Assembly (NCBI GenBank): GCA_033032865.1
Contig: JAWHQI010000228.1
Span: 744,001-808,000 of the forward strand
DNA: 64,000 bases
Direction: 5' to 3'
Source of the DNA: Dactylorhiza incarnata
Lineage: Eukaryota > Streptophyta > Magnoliopsida > Asparagales > Orchidaceae
The translations under genes were made by a program, and so were the position numbers. Each line of letters starts with the position of its first letter. The first letter of the stretch is position 1. Positions 44,961 to 56,394 of the stretch are shown here, in pieces. Under the pieces are notes generated by a model. The model did not search any database, was not told the DNA's origin, and worked only from the letters and a program-made list of their open reading frames with translations.

Positions 44961-45029
44961 GATGGTTAGTGAGAAAATTTTGCTGTTCCAACCTATGGGC
45001 TAGAACAACTACCTTATCCAAGGCCCAGA

Positions 45030-46650
45030 TTTATGGGCACTTGGACTATCTGTGAATTGAGATTACAGACCCTTAGGAACCCAAGTAGTTTTGGGTCCTA
45101 GCAAATTGTTATCATTAAAAGGCATACTGGATTCTATTACTTTCGGATAAGCGCATTAATAATGAGCAAGGCGATTTGAAGGTTTAGCATACGTTACCCT
45201 TGGAGCAGTTGGATTGTACCAACAATCAACTGCAAAGTGGCCTGTTTTGCCATAGCACCAACAATCAAACTTGTTGTATCTTGTCCTTTTGCAGTTGGTA
45301 GGTGTGTGATTCTTCTGTGGACAGTTGGAAGAGTACCTATAGGAGATAGAATTATATTGGTTAGAGATATGACTCTTCCTGTTCACAATTCTTTTCGTGA
45401 AGACAGTCCTTTGCAAGCGTTCCTTCATACTCCTGGACCTACTGAGCTCTTGTTCCCTTGTGATCCTTCTTTCATGATATACTTTGGAGGTAGTGGGTAA
45501 CTTCTTTCTCTCCCCTGTGGAAGTTCCATCTAAATGGTACCCAGGAAACGATCCCCTCATGCCCTTATTGAGGGGTGAAGGGATCTTCCTCAGGTTAGCC
45601 TTTGTCTCACAGAGTAGATCGGAATTATTTTATTTGAAGAATCTTTGCTTCCTTCCTTGAGTGAAACTGCCCCCATTAACCAGTGGAGGAGTCGTCTCTG
45701 GTTTAGAGAATCTGGCTCCTGTCCTTCGTTTTGTGGGGGATTTGTTCTTCATGCCACTAAGTTGATTAACCCTGGGTTTCGGCAGTCCTGCCAGATCCCT
45801 ATCCTTTTTTAGAAGAACGATTTCTTTGGTTAGAGAGTGCCATAGTTCTCTGCTGTCAACCAGAGCTTTCATGGTTTTCCCAAACTTTGTTATTAGATCC
45901 ATGTTTGAACTAGCATTATAATCTCTTTTGAGCTGGCAGAAATCTTCGTTCTCCATAGTCAGCCTATCATCCTTTTCTAAGAGATCGGAGTTTCTATCTT
46001 GAAGAGTTGAGATCTCCACAGCTTGCTTCTTGCAGAGCTCCTTGCTCCTTTTGAGTTCTTCTTGAAGATCCTCATAGTTTTCTGTGAGACTTGCTTCAGA
46101 TTCTGAATCAGTATTAGATAAGGGAGCCCTTATGCTTACCTATTCTAGTGTTGACTCATCCTGAATTTCTTCCTCTGATTCAGATAGGACAGTTAGTCCA
46201 AATTGAGCTCCCTCCTCTATATCTAAATTGCTTGAGTCACTATCACTCAAGGTTTTGATCTTCCCCTCAGCTGCAGTACTTCTAACTTCTGAGGATCCTT
46301 ACATGAGGACTGTCAGAGAGTTCCACATCTCCTTAGCTGTTGTACAGTGGATTAATTTTTGAAGTATAAGGGTATCAACTGTATCAGCTATAATGTCTCT
46401 GGATTTCTTGTCCAAGTTATCTAGGATGATCTCATCCTCAGTCAATGTCTTGGATATGGTCTTGGGGGCATATGGCCCGTTTTAAGTAACTTGAAACATC
46501 CTGGGATCCATAGCCTCCATGAATATTCTTGTTCTAACTTTCCACAGGGCAAAGTTCTTTCTAGAACATATAGCTATTCTTGACTCCATAGCTATGAAAC
46601 TTGAACACCCAATGGCAGATCTGTTCAAGTTGTTAAGCTTTTCTTTGAAC
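45030..46650 (-). pseudogene. Copia gag pseudogene of E7
   Basis: Begins just inside the primer site. A UBN2-type N-terminus (SRKNFALWKVRTRIFMEAMD) is followed by the TVDTLILQKLIHCTTAKEMW core, an acidic stretch, a coiled-coil segment (EISTLQDRNSDLLEKDDRL), a basic segment, and a knuckle near 45260-45230 reading CWCYGKTGHFAVDC, where the second Cys position is displaced or mutated. GPKTTWVPK lies near 45090, marking the gag-protease border. Several stops break the frame. Coding similarity ends at about 45025, where the accessory unit begins. Confidence 0.85.
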
Positions 46651-46653
46651 AAC

Positions 46654-46668
46654 CTACCTCTGATACCA
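46654..46668 (-). other. Primer-binding site of E7 (initiator Met-tRNA type)
   Basis: TGGTATCAGAGGTAG on the minus strand, two bases from the 5' LTR. Confidence 0.9.
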
Positions 46669-46708
46669 CTTGTTGTTTATTGGGTGTCAACTTATCACCT
46701 AGAGGGGG

Positions 46709-46709
<1 letters not shown>

Positions 46710-46742
<33 letters not shown>
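46710..46742 (+). repeat. 33-nt poly(G) tract in the E7 5' LTR
   Basis: A run of G interrupted only by one C just before it (46709). It sits at the CCTAGAG(G)nTGAATAG site where all copia LTRs of this window carry a tract. Confidence 0.95.
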
Positions 46743-46743
<1 letters not shown>

Positions 46744-46937
46744 GAATAGGTTTTTCAAATTATATTATTCCCTTTTAGATGATCATGATTTCTGGTTAGT
46801 AGATCTAAAAGTTATAAAGCATAACACAGAAAATACACAACGATGTATAGAGGTTCCTCAAGACAGGGTGTCTTGAGTAGTCCTCTTTCCCTCTGCGCCT
46901 ATCTAGAAGTGTGCTAGGCTCGGCAAATGCCGCCAAA

Positions 46938-47285
46938 TATTCAGGCCCTCAAGCCTTACACCTCGGACCCGCAAGTCCAACAGCCTAGGCCCGCAAGCCC
47001 CTACTGCTCCCGAGCCCGTAAGCACAACACTCAGGCCCTCAAGCCCTACACAACACAGACCCGCAAGTCCTGTGCCTACAGCCTAGGCCCGCAAGCCCCT
47101 ACTGCACTCGAGCCCTCAAGCTCGACAAGATCGGACTCACAAGTCCACCGCCCTGGCCCTCAATCCTCATAGCTCTCCAGCCCGCAAGCTAGACGGCGTC
47201 GGACCCGCAAGTCCACTGACCTGGCCCTCAAGCCTCGCAGCTCTCCAGCCCTCAAGCTAGACAAATAGGCCCGCAAGCCTTTACA
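46938..47285. repeat. CCCGCAAG / CCTCAAG word repeats in E7 R/U5
   Basis: About 20 copies of a 10-to-14-nt word ending in CAAG, spaced about 12 to 20 nt, lying between the TATA box and the LTR end, so inside the transcribed leader. The 3' LTR has the same set (33805-33893 and 41148-41400). Confidence 0.8.
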
Positions 47286-48395
47286 AGAGATTATAGTATA
47301 AATGACTGTTACTTCTGCCGGATGAAGACTGGCAACTTTAGCCTGATGAAGATTGACTTCTTTAGGTTGAAGAAGATGCTTCTTGATCTGGAGATTCAGC
47401 ACTGGATCTTCTTCAGCCTTCACATCTTTTGCCTGGTGTTGATCGACTACTTTTCAGTCGATGATGATGACTGATTCTTCAGAGAGCACTTGATGCTTGC
47501 TATCTACTTGATCTTCTTCTTCTCCGCCGAGAATACTGTTCTATTGAAGTGCAGCGGCGGGATACTTTTTCGTTCTTTTTCTCTTTCTTCGAAGATGTGT
47601 TTTCTTGGGCATCACTGTTCCCTTTTATAGGACAGATCAGCCGCATAACGGTAATATGTGATGTCCATTAATGTCAGACGCCCATTCCATAAGAGCACGC
47701 GCTGATTGGACAATCTGGCGGCGGCATTAAATGCTGACAGCGCGTCCGCAACATTTGATTGTCTCGACGATACTCCCATCATTATGATGTCATGGACAAT
47801 ATCTCGACGACAGGACTTTGTCGAACCCTTACGCCTTGATAGATCTTCAGTTATTCTTGCTTCTGCCTCTCATACTGGTATCTCAATGATACGAGATATT
47901 CTTGCTCTTCTGTATATACGACGATACGCCATCTCTGACTGTGTTGTCGTAATCACTTTGATTTCTCGACGACACGCCTTCTTTACGATGATGTTCGACG
48001 CCATCAGTCATACTTAGCCTTTTCAGCAACAAGGCTTCTTCACGATGATGTCAGTTCTTTCTCGAAGATAAGGCCACTTTGATGAAGTCGACGATACTGC
48101 GTCTTCTCTGCGTTCGACGATCTTGCTTCTGCGTTCGACGAACACGCCAAGTCTCAGCGGTCGTCGATCTTCCTTTTAAGTTCGACGATCTTGCTTCTGC
48201 ATTCGACAAACACGCCAAGTTTCAGCGGTCGTCGATCTTCCTTCTGAGTTCGACGAACTCCATTCTGCGTTCGACGAATCTGTTCTACTAACTTCCTGAG
48301 ATTTATAAGCTAGAGAAGCCATCAAATACAAAGTGAAGTTTTCTTGACTTGGTGACTTCTTCAAATTAGGAATCATGTGGGCAAAATTCCCAACA

Positions 48396-49426
48396 AATAA
48401 CAAATCCTATGTGTATTTGATCTTGTGTATTTAAGTGTGCAGGAAACAACTCCATATGAATCAAGGATAACATAAGAAGGTTGCCCCCAAGTTTAAAGCT
48501 AAAATTCCAACATGTTCGCTAGCGCCGACGGTAGCACCTAGCGCAGGCGCTAGCTTTGATTAGAGCACTTTCAGAAGCTGTTTTAGAAGGCGCTAGTGCC
48601 AGGCGGTAGTGGCTAGCGCAGACGCTACCTCGACGCACATAAGGAATGTTGGGAGGGTTTCCTTGGAATGAAGATACGCACACGCAGAATATTGCATAAA
48701 TAGGGATAGCGACGGCGGTTGCGAAGCATAGGTGCTTGCTCCAAGGATATAAAAAGGAGCCCTCTTCTCTCGTTTTCAACACACATCCTTGAGAGAGTTC
48801 TAGTGGCAAATTTCCAGAGCCTTATATTGTCGAGAGTTGATCTCCCACCCAAAGTTCCGTGAGTTTGTGAAGGAGGATTTCTACACGCCGCATCCGATCG
48901 ACGATCACTTCAACCACGCTTATTCTACAGTGGTCTTTCGTCTCTAACTTCAGAAGTTCTTCAAGAGGGATTTTTAATATTGTTGCTGTTATTTTTATTC
49001 TTGTAATGTTTTAGAAAATTTTCCTTGTGTTGCCGACTAGGTCTAGGTAAGACTTAGGGCAGAAATTTGCCTTGTGTTGACGACTAGGTCTAGAGTGTAT
49101 ATCTAGGGGGTGCTCAAGGCCATATCTGGGGAAGGATTGTCTAGAGTGGCTTGAGGTCGTATCTGGGGAAGGATAGGATAAAGCCATTGGTTCGTGGGGA
49201 TACGAATCCGGATAGAAAATGAAAAAGTCTTTTTACTATTCGCCTTCGTTTTCTAGCGTCATAAGAAATCAAATTTTGTAATCCTACATTTCATATTAAT
49301 AAAATCTTGTCTCTATTTCATTTCACTTAATTTGTTTTGGTTTTGCACTATTTTGATCTCCTAATATTTCAATTCACCCCCCCCCCCCCCCCTCTAGAGA
49401 ATACTCAGAGGCACACTGTGCACTTT
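48396..49426 (+). repeat. Copia LTR E3, copy B, main piece
   Basis: Continues 33566 after the AATAA duplication and matches 10126-11159: word array (48520-48635), TATAAAAAG (48748-48756), poly(C) tract before TCTAGAG (about 49377-49392). Cut at its end by E3b copy B, as in copy A. Confidence 0.85.
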
Positions 49427-51472
49427 TGATATTAAAAAATTACAGTTTTATGGATTTATGAGAATTTAAGAGATTTGTTGTTGATGTTCTCCAATTCTAT
49501 ATCCGATGAAGGCAAGCGTACCTTATCGTTTATAGTATAGGATACTTAAGAAAAATATCAAGGTCGTATTAAAACACGGGTCTGTCGAGTACTTCTACTT
49601 CGAGAAAGCAAACTATTATTTTATCAGAAATAATATTGAAAAAGAGTAATAATTAAAACTTAATTAAAAGAGAACAAAGAGAAAAATAAAGAAAACAAAA
49701 CTTGATTAGAACTTGCTTTGAAATGAAATAAAAGATAAATATTAGCATTCTTCTCTATGCCTTGACCGTGGAGATTCCTAGCTTATGAATGCACCTCTCT
49801 CGAGGAATACGCCCACCTGAGATTAAGTTGATCGGTGGGACTCTCGTCCTATAACCGAAACGCCTAATACTCGCTTTAATGAGGTGAATCCCACAATAGG
49901 ATTTGACTCCTATCCAGAAAATTTACGTCATCCTCTCTCGAGGGGTGTGTGCAACTCTTTATATTCTCAAGTGATCGATTCGTACGCACGAGCCTCTCGG
50001 CTAACTAGAATATGAAAATAAATACCGAAATTCATAACCGGCATATGAACTCGATATCGATATTTTTTGGGAATAAATCGAAGGAGAGGAGAAACGATAA
50101 TAAGGAAAAGATAATTTCGAATCAAAGCTTGTAAAAACCAAGAACTACTAAATATTTGCTAAAGGAAAAATATAGAAAAGAAGAGGATTAAGAGGGAAGG
50201 AGGAGATTTTGCATAAGTGAAAAAGAGCTTACACAAATTGAAAACTAAGGTACATTGCATGGAAAACTAAGTTACATTGCAAACTAAGCTTAAGAAAAAG
50301 AGATTACACAAATTGAAAACTAAGTTACATTGCATGGAAATAAACCTAGATTATCTTGCATGAAATAAAGAGATTACATAAATAAACCTAGATTATCTTG
50401 CATGGAAATAAACCTAGATTATCTTGCCTGAAATAAAGAGATTACATTGCATTGAAAACTAAGTTACATTGCATGGAAATAAACATAGATTTTGCATAAA
50501 GAGATTACATAAAAAGAGATTACACAAATTGAAAACTAAGTTACATTGCATGGAAATAAACCTAGATTATCTTGCATGAAATAAAGAAGAACAGGAAATA
50601 AAACTAAGCTTAAGAAAAAGAAATTACATTAATTAAAAACTAAACATAAAGATGAAAATAATGAAAATCTATACAAGAATAGCCCAAATGGGCAGGGGGC
50701 GGGAGGAGGAATTGCTGGAAATGGACTCCTAGATTTATAAGAAAATTTTCCAAGTTACACGCCCTCGGTCATGGGCATGACCTAGGGCTTGTAATCACTG
50801 ATCTGCACGGCTGGGACAGTGGCGTGGGGATTGCATGTCAGCGGGAGAAAATCAGACATTACATGCCCGTGACATGTGGGTCACGGGCATGTACCTGGGT
50901 GGCTGCATTGAGTGCAGCATGGGCTTGAGTTCGGCGCGGCAGCGAGCAGAGATCACGCGGGAATGTCACGGGCGTGACATGTGTGGCAACATTGGATTCG
51001 GTGGCTGACATGTCCACGTGGAAAGCTTGAAAATGAGCTTTAAAATTATACGCCCATGGTCACGGGCGTGACCGAGGGCGTGACTTGGGTCAACTTCTCG
51101 ACGACAGCTCCTCTTCTCGACGGCATCGCTGGGAGCATCTCTTTAAGTTTACATGCCCTTGGTCACGGGCATGACCATGGGTCACGGGTGTGGCCGAGGG
51201 CGTGACTTATTGTGGACTAGCTCAAACTGTGTGGGATCAACTCTGGACTGAAATTAAGGTTACACGCCCTTGGTCACAGGCGTGACCTAGGGCGTGTACT
51301 GTCAATTTTGAGCAAAAATTCCAGAAAATCTGCAAAACAAAAATAAAACTATATTTAGAATAGAAATTATAAAAAAAATGATTTTTAACCAAATTATAAA
51401 TAATATTTACAAAATTATATTAAAAATCTACCTAAACACTATAATAAAAATATGCACAAATCCTACTTATCA
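49427..51472 (-). repeat. 3' LTR of E3b copy B, with internal expansion
   Basis: 2,046 bp; longer than in copy A because of a scrambled tandem expansion (50225-50580) of GAAAACTAAGTTACATTGCATGG and CCTAGATTATCTTGCATG segments. The CACGCCC / GGGCGTG array is at about 50755-51300. Confidence 0.88.
50225..50580. repeat. Scrambled tandem expansion in E3b copy B
   Basis: At least four repeats of AAACTAAGTTACATTGCATGG and four of AAACCTAGATTATCTTGC in mixed order, where copy A has single copies (11945-12040). Confidence 0.85.
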
Positions 51473-52710
51473 AATACCCCCATACTTAAGCTTTTGCTAT
51501 TCCAGAGCAAAAGTATGAGAAATATTTATAAGACATTTAATAAAATTTTTAATTAGAACTAAAAATTTATTAAATCACGAATAAGCTAAAAAAGAAAATT
51601 TAAGGATTAACAAATTAAGTCCTAAATTACGAAATTAGAATAATAAGAGAAAAATGTTTAGCCAAGACTGCTTAAAAATAATTGCTAGTAAACAAGATTG
51701 AGTAATTTGTAAACAAAATTAGATTTAAAATTATAAAAACCATAACTTTGAAAGAAACTAAAGGAAAAAGTAACCTACTAAATATGTCTCTCTCCATAAC
51801 TTAATTTAAATCTAGATCAAAGATATTAGTTGTGGGGGCTCATAAAATTTGGCATATGAAGAGATCTTAGAAAGGAGGTGATGAATTTTATCCTCTCACC
51901 TTACTTAATTTTTTTGTATATGTTTAGGAAAATGATGAATTTTTCCTCTCATTTTCCATGGAATATAATCTCTTAAAACTATCTTCTAATAAAATCCCAA
52001 AATGTATATGTTTAGGAGTAATGAATTTTATTCTCTTACTCCATGCCATATAATCTTTTAAATGATTTTGGGTGCATATGTTTAGGGAATAATGAATTTT
52101 ATCCTCTTATTCTCATGACATATGATCTCTTAAAACACTTTTTTATATGCCATAAAAGGGTAGGGTAAAGAAAAATTTCTAGCTTATAAATTAAATTATT
52201 TTGAGAGCAAATTATAGTAAATTAAATTTCCTAAGATTTTAAAAGTATGAGGTAGAAATAATTAAAATCTAAATGTGTTAAACACAATTACTACAAAATT
52301 GAAACTATTTAAAATAAAAGAGAAAAAGTGCTAAAGAAAATACACTAACCAAATTAAAATCATAAATTATTTCTTAAAACTAAATCACCTAAAAAATTAA
52401 ATTTAACAAACCATGATAAAATAAAAATTATCAAATTAAAATGACAAATACAAATGCTTATAAATAAACTCATAGAACAAAATTGATTTTTGAAATAACA
52501 AAAACCAAAGTAAGGGCTTATTATATTTTTGGGATTTTTCTAAGTTTTCTTCAATTTTTTTTGAATTTTTGATATTATCTTTTTTATTTTATTTTTGATA
52601 TTATATTTTTTTGGATTTTTGAAATTATCCTTTTTTTAGGATAAGAAATAAATACTAGAAATGCTAATTATAAACTAATAAAGCCTAAAAAATATTTTTT
52701 TTTGGTAATT

Positions 52711-52797
52711 CTTGGACTTCCCGAGGTATACACTGAATGGGTTCTCAACGGTACTAGGAGGTGTGATGGGATGTTAGCCCAAACGTCCCTTTCCAAG
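52711..52797 (-). ncRNA. Candidate structured RNA block (E3b copy B)
   Basis: Same 87-nt block as 14156-14242, with only isolated base changes (for example TATAAACTG to TATACACTG in plus orientation). CTTGGA/TCCAAG closing bases are intact. As it is a duplicate of copy A it adds little independent evidence. Confidence 0.5.
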
Positions 52798-53105
52798 ATT
52801 TAAATTTTTGATTATCTAATTTTTATGAATATTTTGGGTTTTCTATTTTTTTAAGAAGCTAAATTTTCTTTTGCAAAAGACAATAAAAAGGAAATACATT
52901 ATGTACAAAAAGAAAATAACTATGTACAACCAAAATATTTTTGGAATTTTGGGATTTTTCAAATTTTTGCGGAAGTCTTCTACGATTTAATAATTTAAAA
53001 GAAAGGGAAATACACCCCCATACTTAAAATTTAACATTGTCCCCAATGTTGAAAGCTAAGTATGAAGAAGAAAAATAAAATTTCTTTTTCTTGTTGGGAA
53101 AGAGG

Positions 53106-53488
53106 TCAACTTCTCGATGGCAGCTCCTCTTCTCGACGGCATCGCTGGGAGCATCTCTTTAAGTTTATACGCCCTTGGTCACGGGCGGGACCATGGATCA
53201 CGGGTGTGACTGAGGGCGTGACTTGCTATGGACTAGCTCAAACTTTGCGGGATCAACTCTGGACTGAAATTAAGGTTACATGCCCTTGGTGACCGGCGTG
53301 ACCTAGGGCGTGTACTGTCAGTTTTGAGCAAAAATTCCAAAAAATCTGCAAAACAAAAATACAACTATATTTAGAACAGAAATTATAAAAGAAAAAATTT
53401 TTAACCAAAATATAAATAATATTTACAAAATTATATAAAAAATTAACCTAAATACTATAATAAAAATATGCAGAAATCCTACTTATCA
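53106..53488 (-). repeat. Remnant of the 5' LTR of E3b copy B
   Basis: Matches 16191-16572, with part of the CACGCCC array (53165-53310). Confidence 0.85.
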
Positions 53489-54196
53489 TCTTTCAAAGCT
53501 GCAGAAAGCTTCTTCTTCCTCCATCTCTGAAAGAAGCTAACAAAAGATATCGAGATCAATCTAAAAGACTATATTAGTGCATATAATCCTTGCATCTTCT
53601 TGTAAGAAAGGATTCATCCTCTGGTAAAAAATTCAAGACACATAGTGCCTAGAATCCTTAGTGACTGCTGAAAGAGGATTCAAATCAGAATATTACACTT
53701 CATCTTCTTCTTCTTCTTACTATAATTCTCATTTTTGCAAATTGAGTAAAGAGTTTTATAAATCCCTCTTCAAAGGAGTCAGTCTTGGTTCAAGATTTCC
53801 TTATCAAAAGATCTTGTTTGGTTCGAAGAGTCTTCTTATCAAAAGACTCAGTCCCTGGTTCCAAGAGTCTCCTTATCAAAAGACTCAGTGGTTCTAAGCG
53901 TCTTCTTATCAAAAGACTCAGGCACTATGATTGTGAATTCCTACCAAGGTCGTAGAAGATTGGACTACCTAGATTTTGGGGAACCACTATAGCTTTTTGT
54001 GTCTTTTGTGCTTGTGAATTTTCTGTGATTATCTTTTATCTACTTTTATTATTTTGTGATTGATTTATTCTGGTTGGAGTCCTGGATGCTTAGAAATTAA
54101 ACTTAATTTTTTGTGCACTCATAGGAAAAGTTTTTAAATCCCTAGTCCCCCCCCCCCCCTCTAGAGAATTCTCAGGGTAGTTACTGTGCACTTTCA
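53489..54196 (+). repeat. 5'-truncated LTR of E9, copy B
   Basis: Matches 16573-17288, with the CTTATCAAAAGACTC repeats (53795-53920) and a short poly(C) tract (about 54147-54158), ending GTGCACTTTCA. Confidence 0.75.
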
Positions 54197-54198
54197 AT

Positions 54199-54210
54199 TG
54201 GTATCAGAGG
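54199..54210 (+). other. Primer-binding site of E9, copy B
   Basis: TGGTATCAGAGG, the canonical plant copia initiator Met-tRNA site, two bases after the LTR. Confidence 0.9.
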
Positions 54211-54286
54211 TTGATCATAAAAAGGTTAACACCTTGTTCAAAAGATTCTCACTCATTTTTTTATATTTGAAAAGTATTTAAAGAAA

Positions 54287-56038
54287 ATGAGTCCTAAGGA
54301 CTGTGTATCCACTAGACCACCAATGTGTAATCTGAACAAGTTTACACTATGGATGGCCAGAATAAAATTATACATGAATTCTATTGATGAGGACATCTTT
54401 AATGTTGTGTTACAGAAAGGATGCTAGTGGGACCTCAACACAAGAACTGGTTCCTAGATCTGAGTGGATTGATGCTGAGAAGAAAGTAAAATCCTATGAT
54501 GCTGAGGCTATGATGATATTAGTATCAACTATGTCAAATGTCATATTCCAGAAAGCGACTGAATGCCAAACTATAAAAGAAATCTGGGATTCACTATCCA
54601 GATTAGTTGAAGAAAGTTCTGATGAGAGGAAGGACAGGAAGTCCCTTCTTATATCCTAATATGAGAACTTTTAGAAGAAGTCTGAAGAAAATGTTGTTGA
54701 AATGTATGAAAGGTTCAACATCATAATCAATGAGCTCAAAGGATTGGAAAAGAAGATCTCATTGACTGAGATAAATGATAAGTTGCTCATGTGCTTCCCA
54801 AGCACTTGGGACTCAAGGATCTGGGTCATCAGAGAGTCCAGATGACACAGGGAGATCTCCACAGATGCTCTTCTAAGCAAGTTGTAGTCCTATATCATGT
54901 TGAAAAGTAGGTCTGAATTATAAGCCAAAGAGAAAGCTTCAACTCCCTCAAGAGAAAGAACTATTGCATCAAAGGCACCTGAAGGAGAACCTTCAACCTC
55001 TGAAGAAAAGATGTATAATCTCTTATTCATAAGGTTCTGAAGGTGGGTCAAAATTGAAGACTCTAGAAGAAGGGATAGGAGCTCATGTAAGCTCAGGTTT
55101 GATAAGACTCCCAAACAAGAGGTAATCTATTTTGCCTACAGAAAGTCAGGGCACATTGCTCATGAATTTACTGAAGAGTAAAAGGACAAAATCAGTAAGA
55201 TTGAGTACAAGAAGCAGTCCTTCAAAAAGAATGACAAGAAGAAAGGAAGAGGTTTCATAGCTGAAACTTGGAGTGACTCAGAATCTGAGTCAAGTTCCTC
55301 ATCTGAAAGTGAGGAAGAAGTTGCTATTGTAGAAGCCTGCCTGATGGCTTTGGAAGATTCCTCTAAGGAAGATCAGGTATCATATGTTGATGATTTCGAT
55401 TTCTCTTTAGATGAATTTAAAGAATGTCTTAAAGAATTATGTAATGATCATCTAGAAGCTCATAAAATTCTTAGAAAAGAATTAGAAGATCTTAAGGAAG
55501 AAGATTGATATTCTGATAACTCTAAATTAAGAACTGAAATATCTTAGATGCAAAAATAAATAGACAAATTAACTGCTGAAATTTTAACATTAAAGGAAGA
55601 GCTTACAAAGTCAAAGGCCTTTGAAGATTCACTCAATGGGAGAAATCAAAAGCTAAAAGATATCTCAGAGAATCTCTCTAGGAGATTCAAATATCTTATA
55701 TTAGGAGCATATTCATCAATCTATAATGGATCCTCCAGCAAACCTACATGGGAGAATCTAGTAGTATTTGTTAGATCTAGTGAGAATCAAGTAAATGAAA
55801 TCAGTAAAATTTGTGAAGAATTAAATAATCGTCCTGATAAAGTTACGATATTTAATAGGGTAAACCCTAATAATCTGAAGAAAAAAATTCTAGGCACACA
55901 TCCTTTAGAAAAACCAATAAAAAATAATCAAAAATCTAAAATCAAAAGAAAGAACTTCAAGCATTCTGCTGATTTACTGTACAAAAATAAACTTTTAGCA
56001 AATTTCCAGTACCAAGCTAACATGTCTTGGTTTGATTG
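54287..56038 (+). pseudogene. Sirevirus-like gag of E9, copy B (broken)
   Basis: The ATG at 54287 starts a UBN2-type gag (FTLWMARIKLYMNSIDED), with a frameshift near 54420, the TMSNVIFQKATECQTIKEIWD core, and ELKGLEKKISLTEINDK. A knuckle relic (RKSGHIAHE) lies near 55140, then an acidic Ser/Glu stretch. After the point where copy A ends, a coiled-coil segment (55375-55700: EFKECLKELCNDH, ILTLKEELTKSKAF) is followed by a basic C-terminus ending near 56038. The length fits Sirevirus gag. Stops and frameshifts are frequent. Confidence 0.85.
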
Positions 56039-56394
56039 ACCAATTCTCTTCCATCCAAAATGGTAACAAGAAAGACCACTCCACTCTTTCATATCACCCT
56101 ACAATGGTAAGAGCAAAGTGCCAAGGTAACCTGTGTCCTCTTTAATGTTTGAATTTCATGTGCAGGTAAAATTAGGGTCTCTTTCTCAGAGACAATGTAG
56201 AAAAAGGGAAATTAACTCTTCAATGTGTACTACTGATAATCAAAGAGGTGATATTTTCTCTAAGCCTCTTGATGGAGTTTTCTAAGTTCACGCATATTAT
56301 CTAGTAAATCCTATTTTCAATAAAAATCTATTGCTTGGAAAAATAACAAATTTCTTTGAAGAAAATTCAAATGTTAATACAGCGAAGCGTCGAA
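56039..56394 (+). pseudogene. Tail of copia pol (E9), pol deleted
   Basis: Near 56225-56285 the plus strand encodes TTDNQRGDIFSKPLDGVF, matching the ADIFTKPL end of copia RNase H. Everything between gag and this tail (protease, integrase, RT) is deleted. Confidence 0.65.

Larger units (their letters stand above)
33567..48395 (-). mobile_element. E7: copia element with accessory gene, split by E6
   Basis: AATAA target duplications at 33562-33566 and 48396-48400. LTRs start TGTTGGGAAT and end CAATAAACAACA on the minus strand. A Met-tRNA primer site (46668-46654) and a polypurine tract (42549-42535) fix the minus orientation. Without E6 it is about 7.6 kb. Sense order: 5' LTR, gag pseudogene, an accessory transcription unit with one ORF, the last part of RNase H, 3' LTR. 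Protease, integrase and RT are missing. Its 3' LTR is interrupted by E6. Confidence 0.9.
46671..48395 (-). repeat. 5' LTR of E7
   Basis: 1,725 bp. TATAAAAGGG at 47629-47620; U3 words of the TTCGACGAA type at 48080-48290; a long run of CCCGCAAG / CCTCAAG words at about 46938-47285; a 33-nt poly(G) tract (46710-46742) close to the LTR end, against about 11 G in the 3' LTR. Confidence 0.93.
49427..53488 (-). mobile_element. E3b, copy B (5' LTR mostly deleted)
   Basis: Same insertion point as 11160 in copy A. The 3' LTR (49427-51472) and interior are kept, but a deletion of about 1.7 kb removes the primer site and most of the other LTR: the interior near 53095 joins LTR sequence equivalent to 16190. 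The right end reads CTTATCA followed by TCTTT instead of ACTTT, a mutated duplication. It therefore cannot be mobilised any more. Confidence 0.88.
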
